A stretch of 64,000 nucleotides of DNA from Trichoderma breve (GCF_028502605.1 NC_079235.1:1550001-1614000), one strand, 5' to 3'; positions 35,351 to 47,798 are shown, counted from the first letter of the stretch. The notes: generated from the letters alone by a model not told the origin. Program-made: numbers and translations.

Positions 35351-37501
35351 GCTAATCTTGAGTTGGTGTGACAGCTGCTCCAATGCACTCAACAAGGCTT
35401 CACGCTCTTCCGGGCAAACCTCTGGGGAAATCAGCAGCTGAAGCCATTCGACCGAGGCACATGCGGCCACGATTGGACCCGCCGCGTCCATGTCACCAAT
35501 CCAATCGAAACGCGAAATTGAGCTTCTTCCTCGGTCCACTCGCGATTCGCGAGAACGACGCGTCGCAGCACGGACCTGCTCCCTGCCACCTTGTTGGACG
35601 TCTGGAGGCTGGTACTGTCCAAGTGGTACACATTACAGTACAGGTTGAAACGCTGGCGATATCCTTGTCACCCCCCAGAGGCAGAAGGATCATCTTGGGC
35701 AAATGTCGTCCCAGCAACCAGATAATTGAGGTGGAGAGGAGACGGGAAGACAGTCAAGGTCCCCAGCATTTGGCAGCTCCTCGTATGCACGAGACGTCGA
35801 TGCCCACGAGATCCATGCTGATGTTCAGGACGAATGTACGGGCAAACCAGGGGCGGCCGACAGAGTGAGCTTAAAGGCACAGATCTGCCATGGATTGGGC
35901 ACAGGGAACCGCTGCGTATTTCCCACCAGAACGTCATGGCCAACTGAGAAGGAAATGAGCTGCCCGAAAAGCGGACCGAGGCCTGGCCCGCGACTGGTCG
36001 AATAGTTTGCCAGCCATCTCTATCTGAGCCTGAGTCTGGAGCTAGGCAGGGTCCCCCTCTGGGACCGATCCGACAAGTCTGGCTGCTTGTTGCCACCCAG
36101 CCACATATTTCGGGTGCTACAGCACAGCTGCCGTACAATCGAGTACGCAATTATCCTGCTGCATTAGCATCAAACAGCCCAATGGCGGCTTTACACGATG
36201 TCAACACACGCACGGGTGGCAGGGAGCGAGCACCCTTTACATACTGTACGTGCAGCAAACCGCAGCCATAGTCTCAGGCGGGCGGCACGCCAAGTTGGCC
36301 AATGGCAGCCCCGAATGTGCAGCTCCCCGAACAACGACGGGCCCTCGAGTCTGGCCAGCAAATAGCCAGAGCGCGACAAGATCGAGAGCAGCCCTCCCCC
36401 AGCCATCTCTTGTTTTGCGCTGCTGCAGCTAAGACTGCATGTGCATCACAAAAGTGGGCGCTTGATAGACCTCCTCCAGCCGGTATTGGCGAAGGAGGAT
36501 AAACGATGGACAGAGATGCAGCATCAGCTCGGACGGAGCCTGCCCTCCCTTGATAAGCCCAAACTCTTTCCCGGTGGCGCCATACGAGTGCGGCACATGC
36601 TGCTGGCAGGTCTATCAGTATTACCAGACTCAATGGCACGGCACGGGCTGCTCCCAGCCTCTCTCGCTTGCTGTCTCGTCTGTCTCGCTCGCTCAGTCTC
36701 TCGCCCGCGGTCTGCTGGCCCCCATAGCCGATGAGGCTGGATCGGGGAACCCTCTAGGCCAGGAACCAGTCGCGCCAATTGCTGGCCAAAAGGCAAAGAG
36801 GGAGGCCACAGTCGCGCTTAAAATTGGGTCGGAGCTGACCACACCCATACTTACTGTATGGGGAGCTACCGCAGCTACTACGGGGTACTACAGGTACTAG
36901 ATTACATTACCGGTTTATTACTGCCACTAGTGGCAGAGTAGCCATGAACATCAATCGCCGAGCCTGACTGGTCAATCAGCGGCCGATTCAGGGGGACGCA
37001 AGGGAAGCAGGGAAGCAAGGAGGCTGGGGAGCTCTTGGTCGCCCTTGGGGTCCCATCCGCTTACCGCTGGGTTGCAGCATTCATGTCCGAAGAGTCCACT
37101 GGCGACTGGAGACTCTAGTACGCCTGAGACGCAGCCTCGGGAAACCAGTGGACGAGATGCCTGCTGAGCTTGCTGAGCGTGCAGGGGAGTTGGATGAGGT
37201 TGGCTGAATGTGGAGACGATGGCGGAGACGAGAGGCCAGGATACGACAGGACTAAGCCGCTTGTGATGGGAATAAACAACAACATGGCCAGTCCCGGTGG
37301 CAGGTAAACATGGAGGCCCGATAGGCTTACCCTCCTTGGCAACGCAACACAGCGAGCACGCCCTCAATCGCAGGCCTAGCCCCCGACCTCAAAAGCCCAT
37401 CGAGCGTCGTTGCTTCTGATCCGCCATTCCTTCCCTCCAATTATCTCAATCGCCCACCAGAAACAAAGGAACAAAGAAAGAAAAGACTCCTAGAGGTATC
37501 C
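35351..37501. other. Intergenic region between tRNA-Arg and hex-1
   Basis: About 2.2 kb. Several GC-rich open frames of 60-166 codons overlap in different frames, but none has a recognisable domain or a coherent gene model. A pyrimidine-rich promoter/leader for hex-1 begins near 37380. Confidence 0.4.
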
Positions 37502-37535
37502 AATCCCTCTCTCTTTTCTCTCTCTCTTCGACTTT
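37502..37535 (+). promoter_or_regulatory. CT-rich tract in the hex-1 leader
   Basis: A dense CTCTCTTTTCTCTCTC stretch is typical of transcription-start regions of strongly expressed filamentous-fungal genes. It could also be the polypyrimidine tract of a 5' UTR intron (candidate donor at 37496, acceptor CAG ending at 37543). Confidence 0.4.
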
Positions 37536-37599
37536 TGTTTCAGGAACAAAAGCTTGAGGATCCTTCTTGTCTTCCTTTCGTGATCTTACGGAAGGTTGT

Positions 37600-37644
37600 A
37601 TGAGAAGATTCTCTCGCGCCAGCGCAAGCCGTCAACCTGGACTT
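37600..37644 (+). other. Small upstream ORF in the hex-1 leader
   Basis: ATG at 37600 opens a 14-codon frame (MRRFSRASASRQPGL) that ends before the HEX-1 start and overlaps the HEX-1 extension frame in another register. If retained in the mRNA it could lower initiation at HEX-1. Its translation is not shown by the sequence. Confidence 0.3.
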
Positions 37645-39442
37645 TGAAGCCCGAGTTCCCGTGCCCTTTAGCATCTTCCCGTCCACTTATAAGGACAACG
37701 AAGCAGCACGCCCTCAGACTCAAATCACCACTCACGAGGAGGTTCAACTAACCCTCCCTCAAAAGAAGCCAGCCGGACGGGAGGGTCAACTCTCTTCTTT
37801 CCCCCCAAGCACTGACCTAGCTCCTCCTCGCGTCGAACAACGCTTTGAAGAAGAGGTCCGTATCACTCGTGAGGAAGAACGTCACCGCCGTCCCGGTTCC
37901 CGCCAGTCCGAACGCTTCGTAAAGGAAGAGTTCCGGTAAGTTGATATCTATTTCTTTGCTCTTTTACGATTTTCTCTGCCCTTTTCTCGTCCCTTGCGGT
38001 GTGAGCCGCCGAGGGAGGAAAAAGGGGGAAAGGGAGCGAGCGGCCATGGGGACCCCGAGTGAGCAAAAGCAAAGACCGCCTGCCAGCGCGGCTGCTGAAA
38101 TTGCCCTTCGTATTCTCCTCGCAGCTTGTGCCGCGGCTTCTAGAACGCGTCAATTGCGAGTGGAGATGAGAATGGGCACGGGGAGGGCGGCGGAGCTCAC
38201 TATGGGGAGCTGACAGCCGGGGTGGGAGTTCAGCTAGGGTTCCCAGCCATGCTATTTTATCCCGGCTCAGGGGTGCCCGGGCCCACAGGTGTTGGCCCAG
38301 AGACGAAGGAAGCTCAAGCACAAAAGGGAATCTCTCCAACTAACTCGAGTACTTTTAGACCTATCCCACCTCCTCCTCGCGACTACACTGAGACTCAGGT
38401 CAAAGTTGATTCATCTCGCCGCTTCTCCAACCCCATTGACGTTGCTGAGCGTGAATACCGAGAACGTTTCCGTCCTCAACAACCCGAAGCTACTACCGGT
38501 CTTGAACTAGTTCAAGTCCGTCGTCCTCATCACCAGAAGTCAAAGTCCTCTCACAAGGTCTCTGACATCACCGTCGACGAGCGTGTTTCCATTGCCCGTC
38601 CCAACTTCCGTGAGGATATCAAGATCACTGAGGAAATTCGCGAGTCTACTCCGTATCCTTCCGAACAATCAGCCAAGATGGGTTACTACGACGACGAAGG
38701 TAAGCTAATACTAACCTTTCTTTTTGTTATTACTTTTTCCTTCTTTGTCAGCCAAACGCGTGCAAGCGTACGCTAACGCGTGTCGCCGGTAGGCTCCTAC
38801 CACTCCATCCGCCAGGATGTCAAGCATGGCTTGGCCAAGGCTGCCGACAAGCTACTTCCCCATCACCATCACAACCACCACCACCACCATCATCACAGTG
38901 ACAATAATAACACTACCATTACAGAGCACGTTGAGGTTGATGTTGTCCGCCACGATGCTAATTCTTCGCGCCGCCCAGCTCCTGCCACCGAGTCGCAGCC
39001 TAACACTGTGTCCATCCCCTGCCACCACATCCGTCTGGGTGACTTCTTGATGCTCCAGGGCCGACCATGCCAGGTCATCCGCATCTCGACCTCGTCTGCC
39101 ACTGGCCAGTACCGCTACCTTGGTGTTGACCTCTTCACCAAGCAGCTGCACGAGGAGTCTTCCTTCATTGCCAACCCCGCCCCCAGCGTTGTTGTCCAGA
39201 CCATGCTCGGCCCTGTCTTCAAGCAGTACCGTGTCCTCGACATGGCTGACGGCTTCGTCACTGCCATGACCGAGACCGGCGATGTCAAGCAGGGTCTGTC
39301 TGTCATTGACCAGTCCAACCTTTGGTCTCGTCTCCAGCAGGCTTTCGAGTCTGGCCGTGGCAGCGTCCGTGTCCTCGTTCTCAACGATGGCGGCCGTGAG
39401 CTCGCTGTTGAGATGAAGGTCATCCACGGCTCTCGCTTGTAA
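37604..39442 (+). CDS. hex1: HEX-1 Woronin body protein, with in-frame 5' extension
   Basis: The core protein is encoded by 38678-38699 and 38793-39442 (223 residues) and starts MGYYDDEG, the classical HEX-1 start. It has a His-rich linker (12 His near residues 31-43), the eIF5A-like beta core (IRLGDFLMLQGRPCQVIRIS and onwards) and ends in SRL, a peroxisomal PTS1 signal. HEX-1 crystallises inside peroxisomes to form Woronin bodies that plug septal pores after wounding. Upstream, an open frame (37604-37935) is joined by a canonical 423-nt intron (branch CTAAC, TACTTTTAG acceptor) to an exon from 38359 that runs in frame into the MGYYDD start. It would encode a longer isoform with charged repeats, but no ATG lies in its first exon. 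Hex-1 genes in related fungi are known for alternative splicing. Confidence 0.92.
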
Positions 39443-40407
39443 ACAAGCTCTGCTTTGTTCTCAGGTCGGGTTGTCCATCCATCCTATGGATATTCCAGGC
39501 TCGGTTCTAGTCTGAATAATGTGAAATATACCCCATGGGCTTGGAGGGTGCGCGGAACGGATTGTCATTTTTGGATCGGTTAGGGTTGTATTTTGGTTAT
39601 GAGGCAGAGTGCCCAGTAGATAGGATCTACCTATATGCCGCACTGTAATTAAGATGGATTTTGCATAATGTCTTGTACCCTGCTATCTCTTGGTGATTCC
39701 ATTATGAAGTGATTTGAATCCTTGCCTTGTCGCGTTCTATCTCATGCACTGCCTTCAAAACGCGTAAACAACTTCCGTGCCATGTATCATTCAGGTACCA
39801 TCAACCAGCTGAGTGGTCATAAGATACATGGGGAAACCCCACAAGTTAGTACACGATGGCCGGTTTATGAGAGCTGATAGCGCTTTATGCTCGGCCCCAC
39901 CATGCCCGACGTGTGGTTCTGTAACTTATCCAAGCTACCCTATACCCAGTATTTAACATTCAAGGATCTTTTATTTCCATTACAGATACCAGTGCCATCA
40001 AACAGGTGGTTAGAATTGGCCGGCGACAGAGAAATAATGACCTTGATGGTCAAATAATTGTAAGCAGGTGCCCTAAATTGGGGACGGTACGTGTGAATAG
40101 CCAAAAGCAGGTAGCGTGGCAAAAGAACCAATCTGTAGGATTATAGCCGACAAATGATAGCCCGCGATTTCGAACTTATAGAGAGGGGAATGAGGGGGAG
40201 AGGCCGGATAAGCAAAAGCATATGCAGATGATCCATGTCTGTGAGATAAGAAGCTGCTCCAGCGTTACGTCGACTCACGGGTCGTGTGCCAAGAGTTTGC
40301 TACTTCAGACGTATATCCTGACATACACTTGAGAAGGCTGCTATTGTCGGCGAGAGAAGATACATAACGTGGGAAACACCAAGAAATAGCTTCTACGAGT
40401 CGTTATA
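39443..40407. other. Intergenic region after hex-1
   Basis: Nearly 1 kb of mixed sequence holding the hex-1 3' UTR and the promoter of the peptidase gene. No gene is seen. Confidence 0.5.
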
Positions 40408-42007
40408 ATGGGTGGCCAACCGTCCAAGCCAGTCACTGCCTCGGAGAGCGAGAAGCTTATACTGGAGCGCCTCCGCAGCTTCAAAGTGGAAGATGAAGAT
40501 TTTCTCAAAGTCCAGGTCAGCGGCGATGCTGAGAAGACGGAGGAGCATCATGAGCATATCAAGCGGGAGCCTGAGGGCCTACCTGTCTCTTCACTCGAGC
40601 TCTGGATAGATAATGTGATGAAGGATCCCAAGAACAGGTGAGTTGACGGCTTCTCTGAGTTGAGCGACGACATGATTGAGATTCTAACGGCAAGGTTTCC
40701 TCTTCAGACTGGCGCATGCCACATTGAGCTCGTCTGATCCCCGGCAAGCTCTGGTTTCGCCATCGGTAAAGATTGCAAACCAGCACGTCTTCAACGTCCA
40801 GATCCCGTTTGAAGGCGATCCCATCACCAACCAGCGGTCCAGCGGGCGCTGCTGGCTCTTCGCCTCGACAAACGTCTTCCGCGTGGCCCTCATGAAGCGT
40901 CACAACCTGGCGTCCTTTGAGCTGTCCCAGGCCTACCTCTTCTACTGGGACAAGCTCGAAAAGGCCAACTGGTTCCTCGAGCAGATTGTCGAGACGGCCA
41001 AGGACGACCTCGACAGCCGCGTCGTGCAGAGGCTGCTCGGGGACATTGTCTCGGACGGCGGGCAGTGGGATATGGTGTACAACCTCGTCGAGAAGTACGG
41101 CCTCGTGCCCCAGAGCCTGTACCCGGACAGCTGGAACGCCATGAACTCGAGCATCCTCAACAGCATCATCAAGACGAAGCTGCGCGAGTTTGCGCTGCAG
41201 CTGCGCGACTTGGTCAACGGGACGCCGATTCCGCCGTCTGTTATTAGTGCGTACAAGGTGTACATGATTCAGGAGATTGCGCTGATCATGACGCTCCTGC
41301 TTGGACAGCCTCCGAAGCCGACAGAGGAGTTTACGTGGCAGTTCCTTGACAAGGATGGCAAGGCTCGTGAGGTCAAGACGACTCCCAAGGCGTTTTCCAA
41401 GGATATCTACAGCTCTGAATTCCGCGTCACTTCGGATGTCATTACGAGCATGATTTCGCTGGTTCATGATCCTCGCCACGATCCATTGAAGAAGCTCACC
41501 GTTTCGAGACTGGGCAACATTGTTGGCGGCCGGGACATTACATACGTAAATGTGGAAATGGACACTCTCAAGTCAACATGTGTCAAGATGCTCAAGTCCG
41601 GATTGCCCATCTTCTTCGGCTGCGATGTTGGCAAGTTCAGTGACAGGGTGGCGGGCATCATGGATCTGGATCTATTTGACTACGAGGCCGGCATCAACAC
41701 CGGCTTGAAGGGCATGACCAAGGCGCAGAGGCTCATGACGGGCGAGAGTCTCATGACACACGCCATGGTTCTGACGGCGGTCCATGTGGATGAGAAGACG
41801 GGCAAACCAGTTCGATGGAGAGTGCAAAACAGTTGGGGTACTGCAGCTGGTGACAAGGGCTGGTTTGTCATGAGCGATGCCTGGATGGACGAGTTTGTCT
41901 ACCAAGCTGTCGTAGACCCGAGATTCTGCAGTAAGGAGGTGAGAGATGTGTTGAAACAGGAGCCCATTGTGTTGCCGTTGTGGGATCCGATGGGCTCGTT
42001 GGCTTGA
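40408..42007 (+). CDS. Bleomycin hydrolase-type cysteine aminopeptidase (peptidase C1B)
   Basis: Exons 40408-40637 and 40708-42007 join to 509 residues. The papain-like triad is complete: Cys125 in SSGRCWLFAS, His428 in MTHAMVLTAV and Asn451 in VQNSWG. The C-terminus WDPMGSLA is the conserved arm that, in the yeast homolog (Lap3/Blh1), lies in the active-site cleft and makes the hexamer an aminopeptidase. The enzyme should be a self-compartmentalising cytosolic peptidase that trims peptides and detoxifies homocysteine thiolactone-like compounds. The first residues MGGQPSKP fit an N-myristoylation signal (Gly2, Ser6, Lys7), which is unexpected for a soluble peptidase. The N-terminal extension before the catalytic core is acidic and polar. 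The intron is 70 nt with canonical ends. Confidence 0.93.
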
Positions 42008-45000
42008 AGTACAAGTCGTGAGGAGTATTGGACAGTGTGTGTCTACTAGTTCTTTTGTCCATGTTGACTTACTCTGTATGCCTAATTCCTGATTGTAAGT
42101 TATAAGTACGTTGAATGAAATGGATGCAGTTTTCAAACTTTTCGATTTCAACATCTTTCAGTGTCTGTATCTCACCACACCTTGCAAGTATGGCTGGCGA
42201 ATATGTGCATGTAAGTTGAGCCACTCCAAGGCGGCCATAGTGAGACTGCCGCAATTTTACATATATACCAACACACCTTCAAGGGGCAACAACTGTAACG
42301 TCTCATTGAAAGAGCACTTTACATGGTATACAACTTCAGCTCTCAAAACAAGCCCAATGCTTCCATGCCCTTCAGCTCAGAAACAAGCAATTGACCAGAA
42401 TACGGCTCGGACGCAACCGTGACGGCTCAGCGTCCCATGGCTTCTGGAATAGTGTAGCATCCCCCCTTGTCATATGTGCCCAACCCGCGCTTGTTCTTGG
42501 CGGGAAACGGCCGCATTGGGCTTCAACGGGAGCAGGGATCCAGCATGTGCTAAGTTGTGGGACTTGTCGTCGAGTGGGCTTTTGATGTCGATGCTGCCAA
42601 GGTTCTGGGGGTGCCCAGAGACTTGCCTCGCCCTTCATCGAGAGATGGCAGAGCAGGGAATCCCATGCCTTGCCAATCTTCTCATGGGTGGTACAGCCAT
42701 GCCCTCCTTACCTACAGTAGTGTTCTGAACTCTCCGTACTCGCATGCCCCTTCGTTCCCTGCCCCTCAAGGTTTGAAGCGAGCCTCGTCCAGGTATGCAA
42801 CGGGCATGCGAGCACGCCTCCATGCCCACATATGCCCACGTACGGGCGTACGCAGAGTATCTGTATGTATTTCTTGCCTGTGCATGGCATATGCCAGTGC
42901 ATGCACGTGTCAGACGGGAAGGGCTCGATATCAAGTGCCGTACTGGGATGCCGCATGCCAATAGTTTGACATATAAGTATTGGACGTAAACCCAATCCAT
43001 ACATGCGTACATATACTCGTATATAGCAAGGCATTAGGGTGAGATGTTGGCTTCCAATGGCATCCCTTTACAGAAGCCATTGCATGCTGAGAGGTCATTC
43101 GCTTTGATGGGACCACGTAAAGAGCCATACTGGTATCTCGGCTAGACATCAATGGGTGTCACGTTCGTTTCTGCACATGCCTTGCAAATCGTCCAAAATG
43201 GTTGACGCTCTCCCGTAGGAAAAGGCCCGAGGTTTATTCAGGCCCTGGTCAGGTTGGGCACAAGCATGGACCAGTATGGCAGCCCAACCTTACGAATGTG
43301 TATTGAAGCCGATCCACTCAAGAATTAGCCATCAGGATTGGCGTGTGGTCCGTGAAAAGGCACCAAAGGCCGCGATCAATCAGACGGCGTTCTGTAACCA
43401 TCAAGAGGAAAGCCGGCGAACTTTGGTTTTCGTATGACGGTGGAGTAAGGTTTGCTAGTCGGCAGACTCGGTGTAAGGGGGGGAGAGAAGCCGTGGCTAC
43501 CGACTGATTCCATATTCGACTCGGGGGTCACGTAGTCCGTCTCCCACATACCGAAGAATGAGAATATCCTCTTTGCAGGTTCCTAATTCAGTAGATGGGA
43601 CATGTCCTTGGGTCGGCAAATTCGAAAGAATCCGGAGGTGACACCAGATCAGATGCGGGATATTAGCTTATCCAGTGCGTTCCTGGCTAATTGCTCGCAC
43701 GAACAAATGCGGGAACATGGCTAACAAGGGGGGCACTCCTCCGGCATGGGGACGAAAAAGAACACCATCTCGGTGCGAGATTAGCATAGCAATGCATATG
43801 GCCCCGATAAGAGGAGGGAAAAAAGGCAACCAGAGGCGTGCAGTCAGCTAGCTCTGACGCTGGCGTGGTGGCGATATCAAGTCGCGACGTCATAATCGTA
43901 TTTGTCCCAAACTTGCAAACGAGGCTATTCCAGCCCACCAGCCGTAATTCTGCGCCCAAGGATTTCAAGGCAGCTTTTCCAGAATTGCGAGACGTCTGTG
44001 CCCAAGGAGACAGACAGACCGGATAATTGAGCCCCTTTGCTGGTTTCCACCTTGCGGCCACTGCAGTAGATGCCAGTCCGAGAACTCTCTGGTGTCTTCC
44101 TCCCTGTTCCTTGGTGTTCCTCCACATCCGAACGTCCGGGACAAGCTTACCAAGTAGAGCTGCGTCGACAATCAGCAAGCCGGGAGGATAGCAGCAGAGC
44201 TTAATCATGTGTAGCTCAGCTGAGGCGGGCAATTCCGTGGCAAAGCTTCATTGTTCATTGTTCAGTCAGTTCGGTCATCACGAAGCCGCAACTCTGATGC
44301 CACCACGAGCTTCCATCGCCATCCAACAGCAACTAAGCAGCTCTCATCAGCTCGAGCCGCAGCAACGGGCGCTGGTTGGCAACTACCGGACCGCCACTAG
44401 GGCCTTGTCCCGCTAAGAATAGGCACATTTAGCACGCTGATCGGTGCACTTACAGCGCCTATAGTGGGTGGTGGCTTCTCCCTAGAGTCTCCCTAGCCGT
44501 AACTCTACGGGGACTCTGCCCACTATCAACCCCTGGCACCTTGCAAAGTCGTCATATAACCCCAGACCGTTTTGCCTGCATCGCGCACATTAACCGTCTG
44601 GTGTCCCCTCTCCCTTGCGTCGGGCGAATCACTCACGAAGCAAACCCTTCTTTTTTTTCTGGACCCTGCGCTGCATGGCTCTCGGGCCTTTGAAATTTTT
44701 TTAACCTTGCCTGCTCTACCGAGTGCCTTCAATTCTTATCCTCGTAACCGTACCGTCAAGTGGGAGACCCCCTGGTAGAGCCGATAGATGCTGTGCTGGT
44801 ACTAAGGCTGACGGAACCCCGCGATCATATATACAAGGATTTTCTCCCACCAGAATTATTATCTCACGACGTGGACGGCGACCCCTCATTCCTTGTTCTT
44901 TGCATTGCTCGGTTGGCTGTGACGGGATTTTGACAGCCGCCTGTGACGTGTGTCTGTGGCATCATTTGCTTCTGCTCTGTCTGGCTCAGGGCGCTCTCAG

Positions 45001-45091
45001 TCTGTGTTTATTCTACGATCTTTATATTGTTGTCGGCCGCCTTTCGCATCTTGTCTAGAGGACGCATCGTCTTGTGTCCGGGCCTAACACC
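42008..45091. other. Intergenic region before the DUF8035-like gene
   Basis: About 3 kb without a supported gene. A 250-base stretch (about 42720-42970) is unusually rich in CATGC/GCATG words. The last 500 bases look like a promoter and pyrimidine-rich leader of the next gene. Confidence 0.45.
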
Positions 45092-47798
45092 ATGACTGAT
45101 CGATATCGAGGATATCCTGCGGCTGGCCGGTCCGCCACCTTCAACAACCCGGCCCGGATCTCTCTGCCCGCTGTAGGCGGATATGGAGCCTTGTATGCCA
45201 ACGACCCGGATTACGTCGCCTCGCCCACGAGATATTCCGCAGCCACTCCCAGAGGCTACACAGCAGCTGCGCCTCCTGCAAGCGTGCCTCCGAGATCGTA
45301 CTCGACCGTCAACCCAGAGCCGCGGGCTCCCAGGCCGGGCCCTCGTGAGCCCAGCCGCAACCGGCGCTCGACCCTCGATGCGTCTGCCAGGCCTCCCATC
45401 ATCGTCACGACCATGCAGGATCACCGCCCGCACACTTCGGGTCCGCACACTGCTGATGTCCTTGCCGCCCACAGAGGAAGCCCGGTCCTCCAAGACACGT
45501 ACCGGTCCAGCGACGGGAGGCTCTATTCCCAGCCGGCGTCGTCCATCAGATCCCGGAGCACCGCCCGGCCATACCACACCTCCTCTGCCAGCGACGACTT
45601 TGGCCGCTCCCGGGAGCAGGGAGAGATCGTGCTAGCCAGTCGCGACGCCGATGCCTATCGCAACTCTCGGCCTCACGTTGTCTACCCGAGCAACTCTCGC
45701 CACAGCAACGCCGCTATTGACTACGGCGATGACGGGTACCAGTATACAAACGCCGGCGAGCTGGTTCGATATGATTTAGACCATGGGGCCGCCCCCGCTC
45801 CGGCCCGTTCCCGCAGACATGACAGCTTTGACCGGGCATATTCCCGTCCCAACATCAACTATAACGCGGATCAGCGAAGCTTCAACGTCAACACGACGCT
45901 TGATCCCACCCGAGCTAATCGGCCTTACGACAGTCGAGGTGGCCCTCCACCTTCGACCCGTGGGTTTGACAAGATCGGCCGAGCATATGAAAACGTCCCC
46001 CCTGCTGCACCAGCTCCCCCCAACCCCAACGCATCTGGGCCGCTGGACGTTGTTGCTCCCTCTGCAGAGCAGCGTACCATCAGGCGTCCCAGACCTCTTT
46101 CGCTCACACAGGAGCCAGGAGCTCGCGGCTCTCATCCTGATGACTATTACAGAGGCTATGATGATGATGGCTATGAACCCCGGCGGTTCTATGACGACAG
46201 CGTCACCGCCCGAGGATTCGGTCTACGGGTCCAGCCTGATGATATTGAGGACCCCAGGGGCCGCTACTATGATCAGAGAGACGACCATGAGAGAGACGAT
46301 TCAGCCAGGAGAGATCATTCTCGTAAGAGAATAGAAGCTCCAGTCGAGGAAGGGCGGCGGCCTCATGGTGAAGAAGATCGGGGATCTGACCGCGAGAGGG
46401 AAGATTGGTACCGAAATAAAGATAACCTCCGTGAGAGGCTAGATGGTAGGAGAGACGCAGATCAAGAAGACAGCGACCGATCCCGAGTCCGAGAGAAGGT
46501 TGCTTCCGCAGGTGCTGCTGCCACTGCCACTGCGGCTGCGGCTGCGGCTGCCAGTGGCCTCTCACCAAACGCCAAGAAAGAAGAGATGCCAGAGCCAAGT
46601 TCACCACGGAGACGCCGTGCTTCTGATGAGTCTGAAGGCCGAGATGAAGATCGAGAGCGTCAGGCCGCAAAGTCAGAGGCTGAAGCCAGAGATCGAAACA
46701 GGCGTTCGGCTGAGACCAAGCTGAATGGCGATTCGGTAGCAGTTGTATCCTCTGATTCCGATGAGGGGAAGAAGAAGACGGCGCGCAGACACCGTCCCTC
46801 TCACAGCTTTGATCCCAATGACACTGGCGATCTAAGGCAAATCCGTGAGCAGCTCGCCGCTGTGAAGACGTCTGACAGTGAGAAGCCTGAGACCAATGGC
46901 AAAGACCGGGCATCTCCTCCGGCCAAAGAAGATCGTCGGTCTGAGTCACCACCTGCTGGTGAAGACAACCGCGGGCGCGATCTGGTTCTCCGCTCCCCAG
47001 AGGAAAAGCAAGTCCGCGTTGTATCGCCGCCGCGCGAGAAGAAGGAGGACAAGCCCCTCAAGGGTATTCTCAAGCAGCCAAGTGCCAAGTTTCCCGAGGA
47101 ACTCAATCCTATTCGCGAGGGCGTGGCGCCGCACAAGGAGGATAAGAAGTTGAAAGAAGTCCCACCGGGCGCTCGATGGACCAAGATCAACCGCAAGATT
47201 GTCAACCCAGAGGCCCTGGAGATTGGCAAGGAGAGATTTGAGCTCCGTGATGACTTTGTCATTGTTCTTCGAGTCCTTAGCAAGGAAGAAATTCAGGCTT
47301 ATGCTGCTGCCACACAAGTTTTGAGAGGTAAGACAACCAACAGACTACCATAAATTGTCTCTCCCCTGCGTTCAATTTCTCTCTTTACATGACTAACATA
47401 TGAACTACGTGGAAATAGAGAGGCGACGAAACAAGGAGTCTGGTGGTGATCATGACAGCGACCGTGACCGAGACCGTGAATCCCACGGTCGAGACCACGA
47501 ACGTGACTATGATGACCGAGACTATGATAGAGAGTACGGTCGTGAGTACGACCGCGAATATGACCAGGAGTACGACAAAGAGTACGATGACGATAGGGGA
47601 CGCCGTGGAAGCCACCGTCACCGCCGTCACCGGGACGATCTCGATGTGGTCGACCCTCGTGAGCCTGATCGCGACCGTGACCGTGACCGTGACCGAGAGA
47701 GGCGACGCCGACACAGGCGTGATGACGATGATGAGTATGAGTCCAGGTCACGAGGCGAGGACCACCACCATCATCACCGATCCCACCGAGAGGCATGA
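45092..47798 (+). CDS. Large Arg/Asp/Ser-rich protein with a DUF8035-like domain
   Basis: Exons 45092-47327 and 47419-47798 (91-nt intron, branch GACTAAC) give 871 residues. Most of the chain is disordered, rich in Arg, Asp, Ser, Pro and Tyr, with an Ala run around residue 475. The one compact segment near residues 690-745 runs from PPGARWTKINRKIVNPEAL through the FELRDDFVIVLRVLSKEEIQ part. It is typical of a conserved fungal domain (DUF8035) found in proteins of this architecture. Exon 2 encodes a tail of alternating charges (DRDRDRDRE, DREYDREYDQEYDKEY) ending in a His run, DHHHHHRSHREA. The start ATG at 45092 has good context. Such charged tails suggest nuclear or RNA-associated roles, but the function is unknown. 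Confidence 0.82.

Noticed and set aside
35336..36150. Overlapping protein-like minus-strand frames upstream of tRNA-Arg
   Set aside because: Three different frames each look protein-like for 40-60 residues but cannot be joined by plausible introns; GC-rich chance frames or a heavily decayed gene.
38852..39427. 191-codon minus-strand open frame
   Set aside because: Antisense shadow of HEX-1.
40559..41479. 306-codon minus-strand open frame
   Set aside because: Antisense shadow of the bleomycin hydrolase gene, whose catalytic triad and splice sites are clear.
43687..44232. 181-codon minus-strand frame
   Set aside because: No family resemblance; overlaps other open frames in the same stretch.
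47430..47700. Possible CRISPR-like or satellite repeat
   Set aside because: The repetition is codon-level (Asp-Arg and Tyr-Glu repeats) within an exon; no spacer-repeat structure. A eukaryotic window would not carry CRISPR arrays.
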